This document shows, piece by piece, positions 8,865-17,523 of a stretch of 63,776 nt of DNA (its first letter is position 1; the number at the start of each line of letters is the position of its first letter). Position numbers and translations under genes: made by a program. This DNA comes from Bacteroidota bacterium. Lineage in GTDB: Bacteria; Bacteroidota; Bacteroidia; Bacteroidales; VadinHA17. The stretch spans positions 1 to 63,776 of the forward strand of contig JADKBL010000037.1 of NCBI GenBank assembly GCA_016718875.1. Reading direction: 5' to 3'. The notes under the pieces are model-generated. The model saw only the letters and a list, made by a program, of their open reading frames with translations, was not told where the DNA came from and searched no databases.

Positions 8865-11750
8865 ATGTCAACAGACAAATTTTCAGACCGGCATAATGGA
8901 CCCCGTGAACATGAATTACCTCATATGCTTGATTCAATAGGAGTTGCTTCACTCGATCAGCTGATTAAAAAGACAGTTCCTGAAGCCATAATGCTCAAAA
9001 AGCCTCTCACACTCCCTCCTGCGATGAGTGAGTTTGAATACCTTAACCACCTGAGATCGGCAGGTATGAAAAATAAAATGTTCAGATCTTTCATCGGCCA
9101 GGGTTACTACGGTGTTGCCCCATTGTCAGTTATAATCCGGAATGTGCTGGAAAACCCGGCATGGTATACATCCTATACTCCTTACCAGGCTGAAATATCG
9201 CAGGGAAGGCTTGAAGCCCTGCTCAATTTCCAGACAATGATCATCCAGCTGACAGGTATGGAGATAGCCAATGCCTCACTTCTTGATGAGTCGACAGCCG
9301 CCGCCGAAGCTATGATAATGATGTTTAATGCACGTTCAAGAGCTGCAGTCAAGTCAGGAGCAGTTAAGTTCTTCGTCGAAGAAGATATCTTCCCCCAGAC
9401 ACTCGATGTTATTAAAACCCGCAGCACGCCTCTTGGAATTCAGCTTGTAACAGGCAAATACACCACCGCAAAATTCGATGAATCTTACTTCGGGGCGATT
9501 GTACAGTATCCGGCTGCATCAGGACAATTGAGAGATTATAAATCATTCACCGAAATGGCTCACTCATCAGGATTGCTTGTTGGTGTGGCTGCCGACCTCA
9601 TGAGCCTTGCTCTGCTAACACCTCCGGGAGAATGGGGTGCTGATATAGTTGTGGGCTCTAATCAGAGAATGGGCCTTCCTATGAGTTTCGGAGGACCACA
9701 TGCTGGCTTTTTTGCAACTAAGGATGAGCTTAAAAGAAGTATGCCGGGCCGGATAATCGGTGTTTCAGTCGACGCCCAGGGTAACAGCGCTTTGCGAATG
9801 GCACTGCAGACTCGCGAACAGCATATTAAGAGAGAACGTGCAACATCAAATATTTGTACAGCACAGGCACTGCTGGCAACTATGTCGGGAATGTATGCAC
9901 AGTATCACGGCCCCGAAGGCCTGAAGAGGATTGCAACACATATTCACAAGTCAGCCTGTACAATAAACTATAATCTTAAACAGATTGGATTCAGACAGGT
10001 AAACTCAATGTTCTTTGATACTCTGAAAATAGAACTGCATTCAGGTGTTACTGAAGATGCTGTAAGAAAACATGCCCTTGATGCTCAGATCAATTTTTAC
10101 TATCCCGGAGATAATTCGGTAAGTATCAGCACTGATGAGATTACAACGATTAAAGAGGTAGATTCAATAGTTGAAGTCTTTGCAAAGGCCGCAGGGAAAG
10201 AGCATAAGAAGATTTATGCTCACTGCAATTGCGAAATACTGGAAGATAAATTTATAAGGAAATCATCTTTTCTCCTGGAAGGGAATTTTAACAGGTATCA
10301 TAGTGAAACTGAAATGATGCGCTACATCAAGATGCTTGAGCGCAAGGATTTCTCTCTGACGCACAGCATGATTTCACTTGGGTCATGTACCATGAAGCTG
10401 AATCCTGCCACCTCAATGTTTGCAATGAGCTGGCCTGAATTTGGAAATATTCATCCTTTTGTCCCTTCTGATCAGGCTGGCGGATATTACCAGGTAATGG
10501 ATGAGCTTGGTGAAGCACTGAAAGAGATTACCGGGTTCCAGGCAATTTCCTTCCAGCCAAATTCAGGGGCTGCAGGTGAATATGCAGGCCTTATGGTTAT
10601 TCGTGAATATCATCTTACAAGAGGAGAAGGTCATCGGAATGTTGCTCTTATTCCTTCTTCAGCGCATGGAACAAATCCGGCAAGCGCCGCAATGGCAGGA
10701 ATGCAGATAGTTGTTGTTGATTGTGATGATGAGGGAAATATAAACCTTCCGGACCTTAAGGCTAAAACTGAAGCCAATAAGGCAAACCTCGCATGCCTGA
10801 TGATTACATATCCTTCAACTCATGGTGTATTTGAAGCGGCTGTGATTGAGATAACAGATATTATTCATGCAAGCGGCGGACTGGTATATATGGATGGCGC
10901 AAATATGAATGCTCAGGTTGGCCTTACCAGTCCCGGACATATCGGAGCTGATGTCTGCCATCTTAACCTGCATAAGACTTTTGCTATACCGCACGGCGGC
11001 GGCGGCCCGGGTATGGGACCGATTCTCTGCAACGACAAGCTTGCCGAATTCCTTCCTTCGCACCCAATGGTCAAAACCGGAGGAAGTCATGGAACAACTG
11101 CTGTTGCCGGAGCACCATTTGGCAGCGGACACGTTCTAACAATCTCCCATGCCTATGTTATGATGATGGGTTCGGAAGGACTAACTGCCGCGACAAAATA
11201 TGCAATTCTTAATGCTAACTATATTGCAGCCAGGCTAAAAGGTTGGTTTAAGACTCTGTATACCGGAACCGAAGGCTTCGTTGCCCATGAGATGATACTC
11301 GATTGCAGACATTTTAAGGCTGAGGCTGGTATACTCGAAGGCGATATCGCCAAAAGACTTATGGATTACGGTTTCCATGCACCTACTCTCTCTTTCCCGG
11401 TTCATGGCACTCTTATGGTGGAGCCAACAGAATCAGAATCACTGCAGGAGCTTGATAAGTTCATAAGTGCAATGATCTCAATAGGTCATGAAATACAGGA
11501 GATAAAGGATGGAGAGGCAGACAGGGAGGATAATGTACTGAAAAATGCTCCCCATACTGTTAAAGTTGTTACTGCAAATGAATGGAACCATAAATATGAC
11601 AGGCAGAAAGCTGCATTCCCGCTTAAATGGGTGGTTGAGAATAAATTCTGGCCTTCTGTCGGACGTATTGATGACGGCTATGGGGACAGGAACCTGATAT
11701 GTACATGTGATCCTGTAGATTCTTATCGCCAGGAAACAATGAAGCTGTAA
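8865..11750 (+). CDS. gcvP: Glycine dehydrogenase (aminomethyl-transferring), P protein
   Basis: A 961-residue full-length P protein of the glycine cleavage system. It decarboxylates glycine using PLP and passes the aminomethyl group to lipoylated H protein. Two homologous halves are fused, as in most bacterial single-chain P proteins. The PLP lysine is Lys704 in HLNLHKTFAIPHGGGG, and the N-terminus begins with the typical FSDRHNGP. The N-terminal half has FIGQGYYGV and the Gly-rich YTPYQAEISQGRLE. No gcvT or gcvH is nearby. It is intact and unambiguous. Confidence 0.98.
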   Translation: MSTDKFSDRHNGPREHELPHMLDSIGVASLDQLIKKTVPEAIMLKKPLTLPPAMSEFEYLNHLRSAGMKNKMFRSFIGQGYYGVAPLSVIIRNVLENPAWYTSYTPYQAEISQGRLEALLNFQTMIIQLTGMEIANASLLDESTAAAEAMIMMFNARSRAAVKSGAVKFFVEEDIFPQTLDVIKTRSTPLGIQLVTGKYTTAKFDESYFGAIVQYPAASGQLRDYKSFTEMAHSSGLLVGVAADLMSLALLTPPGEWGADIVVGSNQRMGLPMSFGGPHAGFFATKDELKRSMPGRIIGVSVDAQGNSALRMALQTREQHIKRERATSNICTAQALLATMSGMYAQYHGPEGLKRIATHIHKSACTINYNLKQIGFRQVNSMFFDTLKIELHSGVTEDAVRKHALDAQINFYYPGDNSVSISTDEITTIKEVDSIVEVFAKAAGKEHKKIYAHCNCEILEDKFIRKSSFLLEGNFNRYHSETEMMRYIKMLERKDFSLTHSMISLGSCTMKLNPATSMFAMSWPEFGNIHPFVPSDQAGGYYQVMDELGEALKEITGFQAISFQPNSGAAGEYAGLMVIREYHLTRGEGHRNVALIPSSAHGTNPASAAMAGMQIVVVDCDDEGNINLPDLKAKTEANKANLACLMITYPSTHGVFEAAVIEITDIIHASGGLVYMDGANMNAQVGLTSPGHIGADVCHLNLHKTFAIPHGGGGPGMGPILCNDKLAEFLPSHPMVKTGGSHGTTAVAGAPFGSGHVLTISHAYVMMMGSEGLTAATKYAILNANYIAARLKGWFKTLYTGTEGFVAHEMILDCRHFKAEAGILEGDIAKRLMDYGFHAPTLSFPVHGTLMVEPTESESLQELDKFISAMISIGHEIQEIKDGEADREDNVLKNAPHTVKVVTANEWNHKYDRQKAAFPLKWVVENKFWPSVGRIDDGYGDRNLICTCDPVDSYRQETMKL

Positions 11751-11756
11751 ATATTA

Positions 11757-11853
11757 CCTCAGTGTTCCTCTGTGCTTCTTTGTGTCCCTCTGTGTAAGTT
11801 CATATTATTAATTTCACAGAGAAACACAGAGAAGACACAGAGATCCACAGAGG
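11757..11853. repeat. Interspersed inverted repeat, 'cacagag' family, copy 2
   Basis: The left arm (cctctgtgcttctttgtgtc and on) and right arm (cacagagaaacacagag then further cacagag words) are imperfect reverse complements separated by an AT-rich loop (about 11798-11814). It shares TGTGTCCCTCTGTGT and CACAGAGAAACACAGAG with the copy at 2216-2287. The element ends exactly at the start codon of the next gene, so it supplies that gene's 5' leader. Confidence 0.75.
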
Positions 11854-12916
11854 ATGAAGAAATGGATATTCACTAAAATGAAAAACTTCCACGGGAATGA
11901 TCTTGTATCTCTGATTGAAGGTAGAAATATCGGATACCAGCCTGTGGGTTTTATAATTGACAGTCCATGGATCCCCGGCTGGTATGGCATCTCAAATATA
12001 GATTATTATTCCTCCGATGATCTGTGGCTAAAGTCCAAACCTGAAGGCTGTTAATACTTTTCCGGAAATATGGTTCCTGCCTTCCTTCTGGTCGGAATAT
12101 GGAATGTGCACAGAACCATCAGCATTTGGTTCAAGAATGGTATTTCTGGAAAAAAGTCTCCCTCATGCTGAAAAGATAATCTCAGGCATAGAAGAAGCAG
12201 CATCTTTGCCACAGCCGAATGTAAAAACTGACGGTCTCCTTCCATTTATGATCAGCAAGCTTAGGAACAGCCATGAACAGATTCTCGGTGCAGATCATGA
12301 TATTCGTTTCGCTGTATCACGGGGCCCTCTTAATATTGCAAGCTTCCTCATGGGCACAACTGAATTCATGCTTGCCCTGACTATCGATCCGGAAGGTGCA
12401 CACCGGCTATTAAAGAAGATAACTGATTTCATCTGCGACTGGCTCCAGTGGCAGAAAGAGTGCTTCCCTTCAATTGATGGAGTCCTCTTACTTGACGATA
12501 TAATAGGTTTTGTCGGAGATATTGAGTTCAATGAATTTGTTACTCCCTACCTTAAGAGAATATTCAACTGCACAGGATCAAAAGTCCGTTTTCTGCATAA
12601 TGATGCCGAAGGACTTATTACTGCACGTAATCTGAAAGAGATCGATGTGAATATGTTTAACTTCTCCTTTAATCATTCCATGGGAGAAATAAGAGAGCTT
12701 GCCGGTCCGGATGTAATTCTGGTCGGAAATATTCCTCCTCGTGATGTCCTTGCCTCAGGTTCACCTGAAGATGTTGATTCAGCTGTCAGGAAGGCTGTAG
12801 CGGAGATTACTTCCCACAAAGGTATAATATGGTCTGCCGGAGGTGGTATGCCTCCCGGGGTTACAGACATGAATATCAATGCATTTATTGATGCTGTCAG
12901 AAAATATTCAGCATAA
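11854..12916 (+). pseudogene. Uroporphyrinogen decarboxylase-family protein (UroD/MtaA-like), one frameshift
   Basis: Two out-of-frame pieces (11854-12054 and onward to 12916) make one ~353-residue protein. Removing one A from AAA at 12037-12039 turns the aborted LKSKPEGC-stop into LKSNLKAVNTFPEIW, which runs on to FWSEYGMCTEPSAFGS. Later motifs include DGVLLLDDIIGFVG, NHSMGEIRELAGPDVILVG and SAGGGMPPGV, all typical of UroD-like enzymes and methyltransferases of the MtaA/CmuA group. It is not the haem enzyme HemE by length and motifs. The substrate is unknown. It precedes a DUF6807 gene by 11 bp. The frameshift may be an assembly error. Confidence 0.85.
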
Positions 12917-12927
12917 TCAGATTTTTT

Positions 12928-14193
12928 ATGAAGAGACCTTTAGTTTTTCTGATTTTATTTATTGAGGTAATTCCCTCTGCTCATTCACAGGATAAAGAAT
13001 TGTTTAAGATTATTGTTGAAGCCGGTGATCATATCCGTATCAATACTCCTGTCAGCCTCGATCTTGCCGGAGTCAACCTTAATGATACTGTCTCCTTCCG
13101 ACTTGCTGAAAAGATAAAAGGTCAGCTGATCGAAAAGCAATACCAGATTGAAACAGGCTATATACCAAGGATCTGGTGGATACTCGATGGAACTACAAAG
13201 CCTGGTGCAAAGAGGGAATATGCTTTGATTGAAGGAAAAAAATCTGCTTCAGAAACCAGAGTCAGAGCAGAGACAACCGGAACATCAATAGTCCTTAAGA
13301 AAGGAGACTTGCAGATACTTAATTATTATAAAGCAATTATGTATCCTCCTGGTAATGTTGATACTATCTACAAGAGAAGCGGGTTCATTCATCCATTAAT
13401 TTCGCCATCAGGAAATATTCTTACAAGGATAAATCCTCCCGATCATTATCACCATATGGGTATTTGGAATCCATGGACAAAAGTAAGGATCAGGGATCAT
13501 GTAACCGACTTCTGGAATCTTTATGAGAAGCAGGGAACAGTTGAGTTCGCCGGGATCAACTCCCTGATCAGCGGACCAGTTTATGGGAGTTTTACCGTGA
13601 AGCAGGATCATATTGATTTTCAGGGAAAAACAGGACCTGAAACAATTATTAATGAGGTATGGGATGTCAGATCATGGGAAGCAGAACCTGTTACAGGAAC
13701 AAAAGCATACCTTGTAGACCTGACTACCTTTCTTTCCCTGGCGGTTGATTTTCCAATAACTCTTGAAGCCTACAGGTACGGCGGTGGGATAGGTATCAGG
13801 GCAAATGAAGAGTGGACCAATTCGAATAGTACTGTGTTAACATCTGAAGGCAGGACCAGAAAAGATGCAGATGGCACCAGGGCAAAATGGGTTGATCTGA
13901 ATGGTGAGTTTGGAAATAAAAGCATGTCAGGAATTGTATTTTTTTCCCATCCTTCAAACAGGGAGCATCCTGAGCCTATGAGAGTGTGGCCTGAAGATGC
14001 CAATAACGGCAGGGGAGATGTTTATTTCGAATTCTGTCCTATTCGATTCAGAGAATGGGTATTATATCCTGGGAATACATACAGGCTGAAATACAGGATG
14101 CTGGTTTATGATGGCAAAGTTGACAGGGAGACAGCAGAAAGGTTATGGAATGATTTTGCTAATCCACCTGCTGTTTTATTGTTAAAAAAATAA
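12928..14193 (+). CDS. DUF6807 (PmoA-like) exported protein
   Basis: A 421-residue protein with a signal peptide (~1-20, ending SAHSQ). The central motif PPDHYHHMGIWNPWT is the hallmark of the DUF6807/'methane oxygenase PmoA' family, an all-beta fold despite the misleading name. The paired His could bind metal or substrate. Family members often sit near Gfo/Idh oxidoreductases in glycan-utilisation regions of Bacteroidota, and here one follows 124 bp downstream. It is only 11 bp after the UroD-like gene, so the two are likely co-transcribed. Activity is unknown. Confidence 0.82.
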   Translation: MKRPLVFLILFIEVIPSAHSQDKELFKIIVEAGDHIRINTPVSLDLAGVNLNDTVSFRLAEKIKGQLIEKQYQIETGYIPRIWWILDGTTKPGAKREYALIEGKKSASETRVRAETTGTSIVLKKGDLQILNYYKAIMYPPGNVDTIYKRSGFIHPLISPSGNILTRINPPDHYHHMGIWNPWTKVRIRDHVTDFWNLYEKQGTVEFAGINSLISGPVYGSFTVKQDHIDFQGKTGPETIINEVWDVRSWEAEPVTGTKAYLVDLTTFLSLAVDFPITLEAYRYGGGIGIRANEEWTNSNSTVLTSEGRTRKDADGTRAKWVDLNGEFGNKSMSGIVFFSHPSNREHPEPMRVWPEDANNGRGDVYFEFCPIRFREWVLYPGNTYRLKYRMLVYDGKVDRETAERLWNDFANPPAVLLLKK

Positions 14194-14317
14194 CAGCAGA
14201 TTATTCTTTCGGATATTTTATACCTGATTTTTCTGATCCTAAATAGTTATCTTAGCTATGCCATAATTAAGGTAATTGCCGTATTCTTAATTTGAAATTG
14301 TTTAATGACACTTATAT

Positions 14318-15712
14318 ATGAAAAGATTATTTTTGGTTATTCTTCCGCTTGCATTTATTTTATCATCCTGCGGATCAGGAGGTTCAGACTCACAACAAGT
14401 AAAATCTGATGTTTCAATGGAAAGCAAACAGGTAAAACTGATAACAGTCGATCCGGGGCATTTTCATGCTGCCCTTGTTCAGAAATCAATGTATGAACAG
14501 GTATCCCCTGATGTGCATGTATATGCTCCTGATGGTCCGGATATTACCCAGCATCTGAACAGGATAAATGGATATAATACAAGGACATCTGATCCTACTG
14601 CATGGAATGAGATTGTTTACAAGGGAGATGATTTCTTTGATAAGATGCTTTCTGACCAGGCAGGCAATGTGGTTGTCCTGTCAGGGAACAATAAGAAGAA
14701 AGCCGAATACATTACAAGGTCAGTTAATGCAGGCCTTAATGTATTGGCCGATAAACCGATGATTATACGATTTGAGGATTTTCAGCAGCTTGAAGACGCA
14801 TTTAAGGCAGCAGAGCAAAAGGGTGTATTGTTGTATGATATTATGACGGAAAGGTTTGAGATCACAACCCTGCTTCAGAAAACTCTTTCGATGAACAGTT
14901 CAGTATTTGGGACACTTGTAAACGGCACTGAGAAGGAACCTGCTGTTACAAAAGTAAGTGTTCATCATTTTTCCAAGCTTGTTTCAGGTAGTCCTCTTAT
15001 CAGACCGGCATGGTTTTTCGATGTGGAACAGCAGGGGGAAGGGCTTGTTGATATTACCACTCACCTTGTGGATCTTGTCCAGTGGGAATGTTTCAGCGAG
15101 CAGGTTCTCAGTCCCGCTGATGTAAAAATTGTCGCTGCTAAAAGATGGCCTACTTTGATATCTCAGGAGGAATTCAGGGGTGTTACAGGACTTGAAACAT
15201 TTCCTGATTACCTGGTTAAAGATGTAAAGGACGGGAAAGTGAATGTATATTCAAATGGCGAGATGATTTATTCCCTTAAAGGTGTATTTGCGAAGATCTC
15301 TGTTGAATGGAAATACCAGGCTCCTCCCGGTGGCGGAGATACCCATTATTCAACAATGAGGGGAACACAGTGCGATCTCACAATAAAGCAGGGGCCAGAT
15401 GAGAAATACTTACCTACTCTTTATCTGGAGAATATCAAAGGTTTAAAATTAAATGAAATGGAAGCAAAACTTAAATCAGCTCTGACTGAATTGCCTTATG
15501 ACAGCCTGAGCTATGAAAAAGTTGGCGCTAATTCATTTAAAATAAATGTTTTGCCGAAATACAGGGTAAGCCATGAGGAACATTTTGCCCAGGTTACATC
15601 AAAGTATCTCGGATTCCTGAAAGATGGTAAAATGCCTGATTGGGAAGTGCCTGGTATGATAACCAAATACTATACTACTACATCAGCATTAAGTTTCGCA
15701 AAGGGGAAATAA
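14318..15712 (+). CDS. Gfo/Idh/MocA-type putative oxidoreductase lipoprotein
   Basis: A 464-residue lipoprotein: signal with lipobox ILSSCGSGG (Cys18). It begins VKLITVDPGHFHAALVQKSM and later has GNNKKKAEYITRSVNAGLNV and LADKPM, the NAD-domain and DKP-like positions of the Gfo/Idh/MocA fold, followed by the 'putative oxidoreductase C-terminal' domain (PF16490-type). The N-terminus lacks an obvious canonical GxGxxG, so cofactor binding is uncertain. An extracytoplasmic oxidoreductase would need a tightly bound cofactor, as in periplasmic GFOR. It closes the UroD-DUF6807 cluster and converges on ddl. Confidence 0.8.
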   Translation: MKRLFLVILPLAFILSSCGSGGSDSQQVKSDVSMESKQVKLITVDPGHFHAALVQKSMYEQVSPDVHVYAPDGPDITQHLNRINGYNTRTSDPTAWNEIVYKGDDFFDKMLSDQAGNVVVLSGNNKKKAEYITRSVNAGLNVLADKPMIIRFEDFQQLEDAFKAAEQKGVLLYDIMTERFEITTLLQKTLSMNSSVFGTLVNGTEKEPAVTKVSVHHFSKLVSGSPLIRPAWFFDVEQQGEGLVDITTHLVDLVQWECFSEQVLSPADVKIVAAKRWPTLISQEEFRGVTGLETFPDYLVKDVKDGKVNVYSNGEMIYSLKGVFAKISVEWKYQAPPGGGDTHYSTMRGTQCDLTIKQGPDEKYLPTLYLENIKGLKLNEMEAKLKSALTELPYDSLSYEKVGANSFKINVLPKYRVSHEEHFAQVTSKYLGFLKDGKMPDWEVPGMITKYYTTTSALSFAKGK

Positions 15713-15743
15713 TTTAAGGACACAAGGCGCACGATCCAGGGCT

Positions 15744-15778
15744 CAGCCCTTTAGCCTTAAGCCTTCAGCCTTCAGCCG
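15744..15778. repeat. Heptamer tandem array (agccttc) over the ddl stop codon
   Basis: Consecutive words agcccttt, agcctta, agccttc, agccttc and agcc form an imperfect 7-bp tandem array. The minus strand reads GGCTGAAGGCTGAAGGCTTA, and the first TGA is the ddl stop (15772-15774). It lies between two convergent genes. Confidence 0.7.
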
Positions 15779-16749
15779 TTATTTAGTATATCTTCAACCA
15801 CCATTGAGTAAAGATCCTCAAGATGTATTCCGGCTGCTTTTGCCTGCTGAGGGACGAGGCTTTCCTTTGTCATGCCCGGAACAGTATTTATCTCAAGGAA
15901 GAAGGGCTTGGAACCGATCACAATAAAGTCAACCCTCACAATGCCTTTGCAGCCAAGAAGATCATAGATCTCCGAGCTAAGCTTCTGAATTTTATCTGTA
16001 ACCTTTTCGGGCAGGTCGGCAGGCGTAACTTCCTGTGATCTGCCTGGAGTGTATTTGGCTTCGTAATCGAAGAATTCATTTTACTTATTATCTCGGTTAC
16101 AGGGAGTATCAGTGCTTTGCTTTTGGTCTTTACAACACCACACGCCACTTCCCTGCCATTCATGAATGCCTCGATAAGAACTTCATTGCTCTCTTTGAAA
16201 GCAGTTTCGAATGCCTTAGCCAGCTCTTCTTTTTTCTTGACCTTTGTCACTCCGAAGCTCGATCCGCTGTCATTTGGCTTAACGAAACAAGGGGAGTCCT
16301 ATTTTTTCTATAACATCATCCAGATCAATTTCGTCTCCCTCACGTATGAGCCTCGCTTTTGCCATCGGTATCTTGTACTCTTTGAGGAAAAGTTTGCATG
16401 CCTGCTTGTGAAATGTCAGTGCTGAACAAAAAGCTCTGCAGCTCGAATAAGGTATACCTAGCATCTCAAAGTACCCCTGCAGATAACCATTCTCGCCGGG
16501 AGTTCCGTGAATAGCAACAAATACAGCATCAAACCTGACTTTCATATCGTCGGTCTTAATGGTAAAATCATTTTTGTCTATTGATATATATCTGCCATTA
16601 GGTTCTTCCCAGTACCAGTCTGCCCCTTTAATCATAATAATATAAGTGAAGTACTTTGATGACAGTACATTACTTACTTCAATGGCACTCTTTACCGAAA
16701 CTTCGAATTCAGAAGAGTCACCTCCTGCCACAATCGCAATTGTTTTCAT
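15772..16749 (-). pseudogene. ddl: D-alanine--D-alanine ligase, two compensating frameshifts
   Basis: Ddl joins two D-alanines for peptidoglycan. The start ATG is at 16749 (KTIAIVAGGDSSEFEVS); an upstream in-frame ATG at 16782 precedes the promoter element and is unlikely. Dropping one C from the minus-strand CCCC at 16291-16294 gives GLPCFVKPNDSGSSFGVTKV, and adding one A to the run at 16079-16082 gives SKNEFFDYEAKYTPGRSQEV. The frame then returns to the original and ends FLEINTVPGMTKESLVPQQA to the stop at 15772, for 325 residues, the normal length. Taken literally the gene is broken. Because Ddl is normally essential and both changes are homopolymer indels, sequence error is the likelier cause. 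Confidence 0.92.
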
Positions 16750-16769
16750 CTGATCTTTTTTGTTAAATC

Positions 16770-16777
16770 CAAATTTA
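16770..16777 (-). promoter_or_regulatory. TAnnTTTG -7 element (TAAATTTG) for ddl
   Basis: The minus strand reads TAAATTTG 20 nt before the ddl ATG at 16749. It supports that start over the in-frame ATG at 16782. Its -33 region falls inside the adjacent inverted repeat. Confidence 0.6.
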
Positions 16778-16791
16778 ATCATTTTAGATTA

Positions 16792-16864
16792 CTCTGCGTT
16801 AATCTGCCTAATCTGCGGGCAATAGGTTTAATTTTCCCGCAGATAGCGCTGATTATCGCTGAGC
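16792..16864. repeat. Interspersed inverted repeat, 'tctgcg' family, copy 1
   Basis: The left arm ctctgcgttaatctgcctaa continues to tgcggg; the right arm starts cccgcagatagcgctgatta. They form an imperfect palindrome around an AT-rich loop (about 16829-16845). A second, cleaner copy lies at 34648-34715. This copy lies exactly between the divergent -7 elements of ddl and lemA. Confidence 0.75.
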
Positions 16865-16870
16865 TTATAT

Positions 16871-16878
16871 TAACTTTG
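16871..16878 (+). promoter_or_regulatory. TAnnTTTG -7 element (TAACTTTG) for lemA
   Basis: TAACTTTG matches the consensus 25 nt before the lemA ATG at 16903. It overlaps the alternative in-frame TTG start at 16876, which argues for the downstream ATG. The upstream promoter half lies inside the inverted repeat. Confidence 0.6.
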
Positions 16879-16902
16879 TGTGAAATTTTAAAAAGGATAA
16901 AA

Positions 16903-17505
16903 ATGAAAAAAGGTTGTTTGATCTCGATCATTATTGCTGCTGTAATTGCATTTTTTGCAATTAGCTTAATAGTGTGGGGAACAAGAGTTTATAATAATAT
17001 GGTGACTATGAATGAGGGAGTTACAAGCCAGTGGGGCAATGTCGAAACTGCTTATCAGCGCAGGGCCGACCTGATCCCCAACTTCGTCAATACTGTGAAA
17101 GGCGCTGCCAATTTTGAGCAGACCACTCTTACACAGGTTATTGAAGCCAGGGCAAAGGCAACACAGGTAACAATAGATCCTACAAAAATGACTGCTGAAA
17201 ATATGCAGCAGTTTCAGCAGGCTCAGGGTAATCTTTCTTCAGCTCTTGGAAGACTGATGGTTGTAATGGAACAATATCCAGAGCTCAAGGCAACTCAGAA
17301 TTTCAGGGACCTGCAGGTTGAACTGGAAGGGACAGAAAACAGGATCTCCGTTGAAAGAAGGAAATTCAATGATATGGCCAGGGAGTATAATTCATTAATA
17401 AAGAGATTTCCGCAGAACTTCATTGCCGGTCCGTTCGGTTTTATTGCAAAACCATATTTCGAAGCACAGGAAGGCGCCGAGAAGGCACCTGAGGTGAAGT
17501 TCTAA
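16903..17505 (+). CDS. lemA: LemA family protein
   Basis: A 200-residue protein with one N-terminal transmembrane helix (residues ~5-28) and a helical periplasmic domain. Characteristic motifs are VYNNMVTMNEGVTSQWGNVE, QRRADLIPNFVNTVKG and FNDMAREYNSLIKRFP. LemA proteins are membrane-anchored four-helix bundles of unclear function, commonly paired with TPM-domain proteins. Here two TPM genes follow at 19 and 6 bp. The start at 16903 is chosen because the longer frame begins inside the promoter element. Confidence 0.92.
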   Translation: MKKGCLISIIIAAVIAFFAISLIVWGTRVYNNMVTMNEGVTSQWGNVETAYQRRADLIPNFVNTVKGAANFEQTTLTQVIEARAKATQVTIDPTKMTAENMQQFQQAQGNLSSALGRLMVVMEQYPELKATQNFRDLQVELEGTENRISVERRKFNDMAREYNSLIKRFPQNFIAGPFGFIAKPYFEAQEGAEKAPEVKF

Positions 17506-17523
17506 CAATTATCCGACATAACT

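Noticed and set aside
10815..11132. 105-residue open frame antisense to gcvP
   Set aside because: Shadow of a strongly conserved gene; no start signal or plausible protein features.
15936..16250. Separate 104-residue minus-strand gene
   Set aside because: Its first half is the ATP-grasp middle of Ddl in a shifted frame and its last half is out-of-frame noise.
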